This document shows, piece after piece, positions 12,672 to 23,750 of a stretch of DNA of 64,000 bases. Source of the stretch: Azorinus chamasolen (Eukaryota > Mollusca > Bivalvia > Cardiida > Solecurtidae); contig OY755252.1 in the NCBI GenBank assembly GCA_963576725.1, forward strand, positions 46,842,140-46,906,139, in the 5' to 3' direction. Below the pieces are notes generated by a model. That model was not told where the DNA came from. It made no database searches and worked only from the letters and a program-made list of their open reading frames with translations. Made by a program: the position numbers and the translations under genes. The stretch's first letter is position 1. Each line of letters starts with the position of its first letter.

Positions 12672-13069
12672 CTGCAATAAAATTATTTGATCTGTACTTA
12701 CTAGAATTATTCCTCCAATGTCACTTATTGCAAAATTATATATCTAAATTTACGTGTATAAGAATCAGTTCATATGTCTTTTATGGTAAAGGGAAAATAA
12801 GATATGAATTTCAAAATTGTGTTGGGTTTAGATTATATTGCACAGTGACACAAGAAATTTATATTGCACCAGTCATGTACTGATGTAGAAAATAAAAAGT
12901 AGCAGGTATCACACAGACTACATTGCTTAATACCTGATCTTATTGAATGTTTATGTAAGATTTTTTTGCCAATTAAGAAATTAATAAACACTATTTAAGG
13001 TTAACAAAACACATAATGTACATCAGGAATAAAATATTGCGCAACAACCTTATGTAGTTTAACTGGCAA

Positions 13070-13135
13070 AACACCTTCGGCCCGATGCAGCTATTTCATG
13101 GTTAGAAGGAGTTCTGGGATCAAAACCCAGCATAA
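13070..13135 (+). repeat. Possible tRNA-like relic in the intron (left arm)
   Basis: TAGTTTAACTGGCAAAAC followed by TTCTGGGATCAAAACCCAG looks like degenerate box A and T-arm sequences. The mirror lies at 16,106-16,171. Weak; the T-stem pairs (CTGGG/CCCAG) but box B is far from consensus. Confidence 0.2.
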
Positions 13136-13589
13136 GTAAAGTTGCGCAGTTGGATAATACATCATATATGTCACTTAAAATTACTTCGATAAAGCTGATA
13201 GATATATGATAAACATTTTTAACGATAATGAAATGTTTGGATAAATGTCAAACAAAATATAATTGGTAGACAAAACAATTTTTGTTTTGTTTTCAAAAAT
13301 GCTAAAAGCCTATCAGCTTAATTGTATTTGAGGATTAGGAAAAACCCATCATCAATAATTTAATTATTCATTGTAGATCTAATAAAGTTCATTTCAGATT
13401 TTAAAGATTATACGATTATGGTTGTAATACAAATCATCCTATTTATTTTCGCCATTTTGTCAGAGCCAATATTACCACATAAGCTATGTAACATAGCTTT
13501 TTACCTAATGAACATGTATTTTTGGTGCATTCCAAATGGCAAATTTAATGACTTTCAAACTTTTGTTCTACTCAACAGTGAAACATGTA

Positions 13590-13800
13590 TTCAACCCTTT
13601 CCTACGCCTTTCTACGCCTCTGTAAATAGTCACTTTTTGAAACCGTTGTGATAAATAGAGCATTTGCACCATGGGAAATGCTCTTTTTATCACGATTGTT
13701 TCAAAATACACAATTCTAGTTTTCCTTTTCTCTAGTACATGCTCCTTTTCTGTAGATTTATTCAAAGAGGTTAAATTGGGTCTAAAAATAGCTTAGGAAT
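13590..13800 (+). repeat. M1 hairpin MITE nested in the left-arm intron
   Basis: Diverged copy of the M1 family (best copy 59,649-59,867). It carries GAAACCGTTGTGATAAATAG, a degenerate GAGCATTTGC hairpin, CTCCTTTTCTGTAGATTTAT and TTCAAAGAGGTT in family order. Confidence 0.75.
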
Positions 13801-14019
13801 ATGTTTATCATTCATATGATTACATAATTATATATTTAATTAAAGCAGGTTTGATATCTACAGTAGAGCACAAAATGAATGAATGCTATACATTTCTTTC
13901 CATATTAAGCAGTTTGTTTGATCTTGGTCTACACTGTATTTTAAACAATTGTTAGAATCTAGTGAAGGAATGGGATGAAAACATATATTACATGTATAGA
14001 TCTAATAGAAATAATGTAC

Positions 14020-14242
14020 CATTGAAGACCCCAACACCCCATTTGGTGTTCCTTTTGGTTGACTTGCTGTAATAAGCATCTTCTATGCATTCTAGGTCTT
14101 TCTGGTCTAGTTTCTTAAACCTCACAGGCTGGACCAGACCCTCTATCTCATTCATTGCTTCCAGCAAATCTTGGTCCTCAATGTCATCCTCAAACCCGGG
14201 ACTGCTTGACACATCAATTAGTTGAAAACAACCGTAATCCAT
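14020..14242 (-). CDS. Tyrosine recombinase, left-arm gene, exon 1
   Basis: Mirror copy of the exon at 14,999-15,221. The ATG is at 14,242-14,240. The exon ends in phase 1 at a GTACAT donor and joins exon 2 at 12,671 across a 1,348 bp intron. Confidence 0.7.
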
Positions 14243-14998
14243 TTTAAGCAGTTAAGAGAACCGAGTAGAAACAGCAGACGAACAGTCGTTCTCAGACGTA
14301 GTATGTAGATGAGGGTTTTTATTTACATTTAAGTAGGTATTTTGTCAAGGAAAATTGATTTATAACAACAGCAATAAAAGTGGAAATTTATTTTTATTAT
14401 TTCAAAGAACGGATAGGACTATAGTGTATCGACGTGAACGATACGGTCGACCATTTGTTTACATAGTAAAAAAAAGTAGTTCCCTAGTATCGGCTACTGG
14501 TTACCGACTTCCTTTGAATCAGGGAACCAGCGCTTTTACATTCATTCAGAAATTAATGTAAAATTTCAACCAATCAGATTCGTCGATTTTGTGTAACTGT
14601 CGCTGGATTGGAATTATATACAAATAATTCCAATCCAGCGACAGTTACACAAAATCGACGAATCTGATTGGTTGAAATTTTACATTAATTTCTGAATGAA
14701 TGTAAAAGCGCTGGTTCCCTGATTCAAAGGAAGTCGGTAACCAGTAGCCGATACTAGGGAACTACTTTTTTTTACTATGTAAACAAATGGTCGACCGTAT
14801 CGTTCACGTCGATACACTATAGTCCTATCCGTTCTTTGAAATAATAAAAATAAATTTCCACTTTTATTGCTGTTGTTATAAATCAATTTTCCTTGACAAA
14901 ATACCTACTTAAATGTAAATAAAAACCCTCATCTACATACTACGTCTGAGAACGACTGTTCGTCTGCTGTTTCTACTCGGTTCTCTTAACTGCTTAAA
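14243..14998. promoter_or_regulatory. Shared divergent promoter region at the palindrome centre
   Basis: 756 bp between the two start codons, symmetric except for the 6 nt ATACAA spacer. It must hold both 5' leaders and promoters if the genes are transcribed from within the element. The centre, GGAATTATATACAAATAATT, includes a TATATA-like string. No specific factor site is recognised; the promoter role is inferred from geometry. Confidence 0.4.
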
Positions 14999-15221
14999 AT
15001 GGATTACGGTTGTTTTCAACTAATTGATGTGTCAAGCAGTCCCGGGTTTGAGGATGACATTGAGGACCAAGATTTGCTGGAAGCAATGAATGAGATAGAG
15101 GGTCTGGTCCAGCCTGTGAGGTTTAAGAAACTAGACCAGAAAGACCTAGAATGCATAGAAGATGCTTATTACAGCAAGTCAACCAAAAGGAACACCAAAT
15201 GGGGTGTTGGGGTCTTCAATG
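14999..15221 (+). CDS. Tyrosine recombinase, right-arm gene, exon 1
   Basis: Codes for residues 1-74 plus one base, starting MDYGCFQLIDVSSSPGFEDD and ending KRNTKWGVGVFN. Acidic residues dominate the first half. The end matches the start of the KIAA1958/ZMYM/QRICH1 (DUF3504) core, in which a basic NTKxxW segment is followed by a VFxxW helix. Splicing at AATG|GTACAT to the acceptor at 16,569 gives G|CC (Ala) and restores VFNAWCYENG, so the intron is supported by both phase and family pattern. The start is the first ATG after an in-frame stop. An identical inverted copy lies at 14,020-14,242. Confidence 0.7.
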
Positions 15222-15440
15222 GTACATTATTTCTATTAGATCTATACATGTAATATATGTTTTCATCCCATTCCTTCACTAGATTCTAACAATTGTTTAA
15301 AATACAGTGTAGACCAAGATCAAACAAACTGCTTAATATGGAAAGAAATGTATAGCATTCATTCATTTTGTGCTCTACTGTAGATATCAAACCTGCTTTA
15401 ATTAAATATATAATTATGTAATCATATGAATGATAAACAT

Positions 15441-15651
15441 ATTCCTAAGCTATTTTTAGACCCAATTTAACCTCTTTGAATAAATCTACAGAAAAGGAGC
15501 ATGTACTAGAGAAAAGGAAAACTAGAATTGTGTATTTTGAAACAATCGTGATAAAAAGAGCATTTCCCATGGTGCAAATGCTCTATTTATCACAACGGTT
15601 TCAAAAAGTGACTATTTACAGAGGCGTAGAAAGGCGTAGGAAAGGGTTGAA
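15441..15651 (-). repeat. M1 hairpin MITE nested in the right-arm intron
   Basis: Exact mirror of 13,590-13,800. Its presence in both arms means that the MITE was in the single-copy ancestor before the arms were duplicated, or that gene conversion has kept the arms identical. Confidence 0.75.
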
Positions 15652-16569
15652 TACATGTTTCACTGTTGAGTAGAACAAAAGTTTGAAAGTCATTAAATTT
15701 GCCATTTGGAATGCACCAAAAATACATGTTCATTAGGTAAAAAGCTATGTTACATAGCTTATGTGGTAATATTGGCTCTGACAAAATGGCGAAAATAAAT
15801 AGGATGATTTGTATTACAACCATAATCGTATAATCTTTAAAATCTGAAATGAACTTTATTAGATCTACAATGAATAATTAAATTATTGATGATGGGTTTT
15901 TCCTAATCCTCAAATACAATTAAGCTGATAGGCTTTTAGCATTTTTGAAAACAAAACAAAAATTGTTTTGTCTACCAATTATATTTTGTTTGACATTTAT
16001 CCAAACATTTCATTATCGTTAAAAATGTTTATCATATATCTATCAGCTTTATCGAAGTAATTTTAAGTGACATATATGATGTATTATCCAACTGCGCAAC
16101 TTTACTTATGCTGGGTTTTGATCCCAGAACTCCTTCTAACCATGAAATAGCTGCATCGGGCCGAAGGTGTTTTGCCAGTTAAACTACATAAGGTTGTTGC
16201 GCAATATTTTATTCCTGATGTACATTATGTGTTTTGTTAACCTTAAATAGTGTTTATTAATTTCTTAATTGGCAAAAAAATCTTACATAAACATTCAATA
16301 AGATCAGGTATTAAGCAATGTAGTCTGTGTGATACCTGCTACTTTTTATTTTCTACATCAGTACATGACTGGTGCAATATAAATTTCTTGTGTCACTGTG
16401 CAATATAATCTAAACCCAACACAATTTTGAAATTCATATCTTATTTTCCCTTTACCATAAAAGACATATGAACTGATTCTTATACACGTAAATTTAGATA
16501 TATAATTTTGCAATAAGTGACATTGGAGGAATAATTCTAGTAAGTACAGATCAAATAATTTTATTGCAG

Positions 16570-17918
16570 CCTGGTGCTATGAAAACGGGCACTCCTTGGA
16601 CATATCAACAATTAGCAGCCAAGATATGAATGCGCACCTACGCACATTCTATGCGGAGGCTGCCCCAAAAGACATTGGACAGAGGGCCAAAAAGATGCCT
16701 GAAGATCAGGCAGCAGAGTATCATAAAAACACTTTGAAAAATGTCAGAGCTGCAATAAACCGCCACCTGAAAGAGATTGGGCGAAATATTGACATTGTTC
16801 GTGATAAGGACTTTGCATCCAGCAATAAAATGCTAAATGCAAAACTGAAGACCAACCTGAAACAGGGTGTATCAAGACCAACACAGCATTTCCCAGTGAT
16901 CCCCCCTCTAGAATTGGAAAAAATAACTCTATACTTGCAAAACCAGACTCCTGTTGCCTTGAGATTTAGGGTGTGGTATCTTCTGTCTTATCACTTTGTT
17001 TCAAGAGGCCTCGAGTTTCATCAGCAGTTGAAGATAAGTTCGCTTATCTTTACTGTTGACGAATCCGGGTGCGAATACATCAGTATTTCACATGAAACCC
17101 AACAGAAAAATCATCAAGGTGGCATCAGTCAGTCATTGGAAGAGTCATATGATAAACGCTTGTATGCAACTGGGGGACCCAACTGCCCTGTCTCAGCCAT
17201 CAAAATGTTCCTGTCAAAAACTGAGAAAAGTGCTGTAAGCCTTTTCAACCACTGCTCACAAGATTCACTCAAAAATCCATCACTTCCCACATGGTACACA
17301 GCTACACCTGTCAAAGCCAGACAGTTCACACAGTTCATGCCCGATATATGCAAAAATGCTGGTATTCAACGTTACACTGCCCATTCAATTAGAGCAACTG
17401 CTATCACTGCCTTGAATGATGCTGGCATTTCAAATAGGTCAATCATGTTCATGTCAGATCACACATGTGAGGATTCACTTAAATCCTATTCCAGGCGCCC
17501 AAGCGTGTCACAGAAAAAAAATCTAAGTGCTGTGCTTGGAAGTGCATCTGCTGGGCAAATTGGTTCTTTACCTCACCAACATTCAAATTCATCTGCACCA
17601 TTCAGGACACCCGTTGCCACATGTACCAGCACTTCTCTATTCAATGAATGTCAACAATCCAACGCTCGTCATACTCATATTCCAGTCACACTACCCCACC
17701 CACCTTCTCTTCCATTAACGACACATGCAGCCACGATAAACAGTGAATCTCCTTCCTGTGAAAACCAGCAACACTCGATCCCTAGCCACATTTCCAACCA
17801 GTTCACCTCCTCAGTAAACACAGATAGTCGTCAAGCAGGTTTTGGGTACAATGCCTGCTTCAACAACTGCACTTTCGTTTTTGGCTCAGGGCAGGGAGGG
17901 ATTCCGCCATTTCATTGA
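16570..17918 (+). CDS. Tyrosine recombinase (Crypton/KIAA1958-like), exon 2
   Basis: Codes for residues 75-523 of a 523-residue protein. Tyrosine recombinases cut and rejoin DNA through a covalent 3'-phosphotyrosine. After a helical N-terminal domain (about 84-180), the catalytic domain shows the full R-K-H-R-H-Y set: Arg220 in SRGLEFHQ, Lys254 in QQKNHQGG, His346 and Arg349 in TAHSIRATAI, His372 in MSDHTCEDS and Tyr381 in LKSYSRRP. The tail (about 385-523) is Ser/Thr/Pro/His-rich and low in complexity, with an SSxPFRTP stretch. There are no stops or frameshifts. AATAAA at 18,142 may be its polyadenylation signal. By fold it belongs with DUF3504 proteins derived from Cryptons. A domesticated host gene carried in the palindrome is a less likely reading. 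Confidence 0.8.
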
Positions 17919-18168
17919 CACATGTTAGATACTCTCAGGACAAAAATGTTTTCATAATTATTTTGTTTACGTGACTAAAACTAAAAGTCATGTTTGTTTG
18001 TAATTGTTATTGTTAAAAAACAGTCAGACATGCAAGTTTGACGTTATTAAATGAATTTTTTAACAGTTTGGAAGTTTTTTGTAGTAATGTATTCCTACGC
18101 ACCGTGTTCTTAAAATAGCCAATGTCAACAAGTTATACTTTAATAAAAAGGACAAATGGATGGAATTA

Positions 18169-18330
18169 TAAAGATTAAATTACATTTTTGTTGTGTTCAT
18201 CGATGTATAAATCCAGACCTGATCAGGCACAACTTTTTGCATGAATTCCTTCGGAATTCATGCAAGTTGTGCCTGATCAGGTCTGGATTTATACATCGAT
18301 GAACACAACAAAAATGTAATTCAATCTTTA
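18169..18330. repeat. Right terminal hairpin of the palindromic element
   Basis: Mirror of the left terminal hairpin, with the same 3 nt bulge and closing loop. The two hairpins are the outermost parts of the element. Confidence 0.9.
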
Positions 18331-18333
18331 AAT

Positions 18334-18772
18334 GAATCCCCCAGGTGGGGATGTATCCCTGCATGCAGTTGTTTCCGTCTATTGAAGCAAATGCACCCAG
18401 CTATACAACGGCTCACATAATGGCATGCATAACGTATTTGGCAGAGGTGCATACATGTACAGTATCCATACAACTACCACACTACCCATATACACCCCTC
18501 ACCATCTGAACCCATATGTCACAGATGCACTACCTCCCTTCCCGAAATGTAGCGAGCCAAGAAATCGAAATAATTGACCGCGCCACAATCATGGAAGAGA
18601 GATAATGATATCACATGTATTCGGCATTACAATAGAAATATCATGATTACCTCAATTTATCACCCGCTATCGAAACGAAATATAGAAGGCAGTTCAGGTA
18701 TACTACACAATAAAATATAAAGCATGATGACAATGATGACGATGGTAACGATGATGATGATGATGATGATGC

Positions 18773-18803
<31 letters not shown>

Positions 18804-18837
18804 TTGATGGATGATGATGATGATGATGATGATGATA

Positions 18838-18868
<31 letters not shown>

Positions 18869-18949
18869 CAGCAATTACAACTACAATAATATAGATTATT
18901 ATCACACTGACATAATACGTAACTGCTCTAGCACTGATGGTTCAATATA
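18334..18949 (-). repeat. Presumed LINE 3' region with (ATG)n microsatellite
   Basis: Non-coding sequence between the palindrome edge and the LINE C-terminal frame. 18,724-18,868 is an almost pure GAT trinucleotide run; long poly-Ser, poly-Ile and poly-Asp frames here are artefacts of the repeat. Confidence 0.5.
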
Positions 18950-21906
18950 TTACAGAAAAATGTCCCTACTATTTTCAGACAGACTGGATCTGCGTCCGTG
19001 TACAAAAAAATGGCGAAGACCAGATAGCATATGGATAAGTTGCAAACGCGGGGAATATGAAGTTAATTTCTGAAATATGTCTTTCCCAAATACATGATAA
19101 ATGTTTTCCCATAGCCTATGCCTTGCACTTTGTGTGCGCTCACAGTACAAAGCAATATGCAGAGCAAACTCGTCCGTTAATTCATTGCACCGTTTACAAC
19201 GACCAGTGTATGATCTAGCGAAGAGAAAATGTGTAAATTTTACAGCCGCCTGTGACAGCTGCAAATGCTTACGGTTAGAATTACTTAACATCCAGAACTG
19301 ACAAGGACCGAAATCTGACAAGGACTGAATAATATGATAATCTCTAAGTATATTGTCGGCAGAGATACGCGATTGTATTAAGGACAATTGCTTATGTTTT
19401 ACATTGTTTTTTACTATTGTCTTCCAAACATGTCTGGAAATTCATCCGTCGTGTAGTATGTCAATAAAACATCGACACGACCATATTTACTGCATATTCT
19501 GTCTATATCAGGTAGGGAACCTTTAAGCTTACTTTTATTATTAAAATAACTGCAGAGTCTATTGTTAAAAAACGTTTTAATTATGGCGTCATTGTCCAAT
19601 CTGCATAGTTGGCCCAAAAATGTAAGTTTTCTTCTGTCTATTTCTGCTTCAAGAGGTATAGCTGCTAATGTAGTTAATACAATATCTGATGTAGAGAATC
19701 GTAATAAACCCTGGATAGATTTCAAACAAAACCTGTGGGCAATCTCAAGTGTCATGATTTCATCATTATCTAAATCTGAACAAAGTTCACAACCATATAA
19801 TGCTCTGGGGAGAACTATAGTATCATATAGACGCTTAGCTGTAATAGGATGAATACCACCCTCATATATGCCACAATTAATTACACTAAAAAACCTTTTT
19901 CTTAATTTACTTGAACATTCATTATCTATTTGTGACAAATCATTATTTTTATTGAATAACACACCTAAGTGCGTATACGACTCCTGTTCATTGACTATAT
20001 TTTTTCCTAGATGCCATTGTCGTTTATTATTAAACCTTTTTGATGCCTTGTCATTTGTAACAATCACTGCTGATTTGGTTGCATTATATCCGTATCTAAA
20101 GGAATACCCATATTGGTAACAAATGGTCATCAATTCTTGCAAACCAGATTTAGACAAAGACAGCAAGACAATGTCGTCAGGTGACGAAGGACATGTAATA
20201 TCTAGATTAACCCGCACTGGCTGCATACCAGTTTGTTCATTAAATCATTGATGAAAATAAGATAGAGTTGTGGACTGATTACACCGCCCTGCCGGGTACC
20301 CTGTAAAATTGGGAACCAGATAGAAGTGTGGCCATTACTCCTTACTCTACTCTGCATATTCTGGTATAGATTATATATGGCTTTGAACAGATATGTACTA
20401 ATTTTAGTATTATACAGTTCTACCATAAGGGCTTCATATATTCTGAAAATGGGTGATCCCTCGAAAGCAAAAGTAGAAATGTAAAAAGAGAAAATTGCAG
20501 ACTCGGTTTTATTGAGTCCGTTCATGAGTAGTAATTAAAAGTGCAACACTACTCACGCCCCCTAGCACCGGCTTAAGCAGTATTCAATTTTCAAAACTAA
20601 TAACATGAAAACTTATGATCCCGAAGGACCAGAAAATATAAGTCAAATGCTTGACGTACATCTAAAAAGCAGGCAAATAACTTACTGTTATTTTCATAAA
20701 CATAAATGTTACATTCTCGAAAGAGAAACGATGTCATGAGACAACGCATGCCTTCTCTAAAGCCACCCTGTAGTTCGTTAATTACACAGCTATATTGCTT
20801 CATGCGTGAAAGTATAATGGACTCGTACAGTTTTAACAATACGGACGAAAGTGTTATTGCCCAACAATTACCTGGATCACTGTGAGATTTATTTCCGCCT
20901 TTGTGTAATAAAATTATATCACCCTTTTTCATATCTCCCGGGTAGTAAGCAAAATTCAACATACCTGTAAAAAGTTTGGCACAAAGCTTATGCATCAGGA
21001 CACCACTAAATTTAAAAGTTTCATAAAACACCCATCGGGCCCACAGGCTTTATTTCGTTTAGCTCTGTCTCACACATGCTTTACTTCCACATCTGACACC
21101 ACTACATCGGTATTATTAGAACTCAAGTTCGAGACATATTAATTAATACTATCTAATTCTTGCTTGATCCTAAGTCCGGAAGAGTCTTTGAAATTTGCAT
21201 TTTTAGACGGAGAATACAATTCTTTAAAGTAATGAGCCCAGTTATCATTAATCAACACCGGGTCTCTATATGTAGTGTTATTAAACATTAGTTCGTTACC
21301 TACAGTTGAATGCGCCTTGGTACGTCAACGTCTTATGCATTTCCAAAATAGCTTTATATCTACTTCTGCGTATCTGTCTATATCTTCATGAAGTTTCGAT
21401 ATATACTGAAGAACCTTTTGGCGGTGAACATTCCTAAAAATGCGTTTAGCATGTTTATATTCAACATAAGTTAAATGACCGCTGCCACGTGGTTTCCCAC
21501 TGTCTATCCATTGACGGCGTTTCACCTTAGACATTTTACAAACCGACTTCAATTCGTCATCCCAGTATGGTTTGAGAAACTGCTTAAATTTGGACTTAGG
21601 AAAACAGTTTTCGTTAGCACTGCTAACCATTGAAACGATTCTATGATAAAGTTCATCTATTTGGGAGGTGTTTAGTATATCTTTTCTCAAATCAGTGCCA
21701 AACGTTTCATTGGCGTTTAAGAATGACCGATATTTTTCGATGTGTTCCTGTGTCACGTTCGGCCAATTAATATTAAGAGTGTTTTCACTAACTGAAGGCA
21801 CAAAGCTAACCGTTGGTATACTAACTGAAGGAGGACAACGGATCTTTCCACTCGGTTTTGTTGTACCCTTTATTAAATTTCTACAGTTACTCTGGTTGCA
21901 GCTCAA
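18950..21906 (-). pseudogene. Broken non-LTR retrotransposon (LINE) ORF2
   Basis: Minus-strand remains of an endonuclease/reverse-transcriptase polyprotein, in order. 21,906-21,325: linker before RT, Lys/Arg-rich (KVKRRQWID). 21,031-20,597: RT palm start, with KKGDIILLHKGGNKSHSDPG, NCWAITLSSVLLKLYE and FLDVRQAFD (motif A, Asp). 20,450-20,202: motif B, GTRQGGVISPQLYLIFINDL. 20,226-19,414: motif C as PDDIVLLS (family form usually F/YADD), then thumb. 19,387-18,950: C-terminal domain with CKRCNELTDEFALHIALYC, a Cys/His cluster. A frameshift near 19,420 separates the last two parts, another lies near 20,220, stops occur near 21,040 and 21,310, and an R1 repeat is inserted at 20,455-20,600. The endonuclease was not identified. 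Clade (CR1, Jockey or I-like) cannot be settled by eye. Confidence 0.8.
20455..20640 (-). repeat. R1 dispersed repeat inserted in the LINE
   Basis: Shared blocks with 30,262-30,435 and 50,805-51,020: AAAGCAAAAGTAGAAATG, AGAAAATTGCAGACTCGG, CATGAGTAGTAATTAAAAG, GCAACACTACTCACGCCC, CACCGGCTTAAGCAG and CCCGAAGGACCAG. It separates RT motif A from motif B. GAGTAGT and ACTACTC form a short hairpin. Orientation is arbitrary; no coding capacity. Confidence 0.6.
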
Positions 21907-22320
21907 TCACTGAGTACACTAGCGATAGGTGGATCAAGTGTTTTCACTTAAATGTGTCTTCGTTCTACATGCACTTCACCACTGTGTTTGCGATGGCGGT
22001 TGTTGTAGATTAGTCGGAGGGGGGATGTTTATTTACACCGTTATCTTAAAGGATGGGGATCGAATAACTGTGAGATAGGGTGCTCCAAAAGCGGATTAAA
22101 CCTCCAGTGACTATTGTCACTGACCGTTCAAAGGCGGTACTTCCATCTTCCCCTATTGTTTGTTTGTTTTGTCTTTGTGTGTATCTTTGTGTTTAAACAG
22201 TTATGTACATTTGCTGTGTGTGTGTTTGTAGTGCTGTTCCGTTGGCTGAGTGTTTTGTAGGCGTGACCTATATTTGTACATTGCTAGTCATAACAAAAGA
22301 GGAGGTGTTATAACATCTAT
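21850..22320 (+). repeat. R2 dispersed repeat copy
   Basis: Aligns over about 400 bp with 33,780-34,240: CTACAGTTACTCTGGTTGCA, ATCACTGAGTACACTAGCGA, GGTTGTTGTAGATTAGTCGG, GTCACTGACCGTTCAAAGGC and GGTACTTCCATCTTCC. Class unknown; it abuts the 5' side of the LINE remnant and may be a LINE 5' region. Confidence 0.6.
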
Positions 22321-23534
22321 AGCTTAACATAATCTCCTCTCTTAGTTAAAGGTCATTACCATTTTTTAAAAAAAAGCAATATGTTCCTAGCTCCTTTTCA
22401 TAACAAAGAATGGTTATTATAATGTAATATAGTCATATCTGCTGCTTCCCAACATAATCAAACCTCAGTTAGTGTATGTTTTCGGCGACATTGAGCCAAA
22501 GTCGTGAAGAAATACACTTTATTCTTTACAAGCCGATTTGCGTCTTGCTCGTTATTTCATGATTGAAATTTATTCAATTACAATACAACTGATTTGTTGC
22601 ACCCCTCTCTTGTGTATTAAAATGCATTATTTGTATTTGATGTAGACATATTTTAACTACTGTAATTCGTCGATTCGAGTTAATATCAAGCTGGCGACAG
22701 TTGTCAGAAGACAATTCATTAATGTAGCGATATTTCTTTTATAAACAAAATGACTGTACCACGACTTAATAACCGATATTGCCTAAATCAATTGCATTTC
22801 TTAGAAAATTACATGGACGAATGAGACTCAATGCTTTCGAATAAAAACTCCCAGATTAACATAATCCGTGTTAAGCAAACACACAAGCTTCTCTGAATTA
22901 ACCATCTGTACCGTAACGAGGATCGAGGCCTCCTTTGAGGCCCGGGCGACTCCTTAACAATTTAACGATGTGCTCAATTTAAAAGTGCACACAGCTAACA
23001 TTTACATAGCATTTAAAAGGATAATGCGCAGAACATATGTCAGATTGTATTCATCATTAACCCTTTCAAAGTCAATATCAGACCACAACAAATAGTACAG
23101 TCCCTGATCGAACACATTTGCATTTATTTATCTTATGTCCTTGTCTTATCGAACTGTTTTTACACAATTGGATCTCAGCTCACAGTAATAAAGGGTAAAA
23201 AGAACTAGATAAAGACATAATAAATGCTACAAAACAATGGCTTCCTGCAAACGCATTAATAATGTCACATAATTCAGATGATTTTATTGACTGTCTTCCT
23301 CTTTTTCTCCCTCTCTATATCTTAATTTTCCATCTCCCTCTCTCTTCTTCCCTCTCTTTTATCTCTTTCTATCTCTCTATAGTCCCTTTTACGCAATTTC
23401 AAGCAACGTAGACCAGCATCATGCAGCTCTTGTAGGAAATATCTGGTAACGTTCAGGCATCTTTGATTTGTGTGTCCATTCTGATGTCGTTAGCTATTTG
23501 TATTACCTTGTAATACAATAAGGAAATTCAATTT
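22321..23534. other. Intergenic, nothing recognised
   Basis: AT-rich, no supportable gene. A pyrimidine-rich CTCTCTYTCTTC stretch lies at 23,290-23,385. Confidence 0.5.
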
Positions 23535-23750
23535 GATTAACCCTTTTCCTCATATTGACGACTTTTCACGACTCTGGGGAAGTCACTTTGTGAAACCATT
23601 GTGGTAAATAGAGCATTTGCTCCTATAGGAACAATTGCTCTATTTATCACAATGGTGTCAAACTACAACATTCTTAAATATTCCCTTTCTTTAGTTAATA
23701 CTCCTTTTCGGTAGATTTAAATAGAACTGTTTAATTACCTGATATTGTAT
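23535..23750 (+). repeat. M1 hairpin MITE copy
   Basis: Starts AACCCTTTTCCTCATATTGA, contains TGTGGTAAATAGAGCATTTG and its inverted partner around CTCCTATAGGAAC, and continues into the CTCCTTTTCGGTAGATTTA block. The right terminus is eroded. Confidence 0.75.

Larger units (their letters stand above)
10908..18333. mobile_element. 7.4 kb palindromic tyrosine-recombinase transposon
   Basis: Two arms of about 3,710 bp in inverted orientation; every coordinate pair sums to 29,241 wherever checked, including identical open frames in both arms. The only break in symmetry is a spacer of about 6 nt (ATACAA) at 14,618-14,623. Symmetry stops between 10,907/10,908 and 18,333/18,334. Both ends are themselves hairpins of 162 bp. 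The outermost paired bases are ATTTAAAGATTGAATTAC and its complement, so a palindromic TTAA target (TTAA then AGATTGAATTAC) is possible but cannot be proven. Each arm carries one copy of a two-exon tyrosine recombinase gene; the two genes diverge from the centre. A nested hairpin MITE sits in the intron in both arms. Cryptons are the known tyrosine-recombinase DNA transposons but are not described as full-length palindromes, to my knowledge. A technical inverted duplication is the main alternative. Confidence 0.8.

Noticed and set aside
10908..18333. Palindrome as a pure sequencing or assembly chimera
   Set aside because: Edges fall exactly at terminal hairpins and the two flanks are different and plausibly one LINE; kept as the main alternative because only read evidence can exclude it.
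18647..18905. Open frames rich in Ser, Ile or Asp
   Set aside because: Translations of the GAT trinucleotide repeat in different frames.
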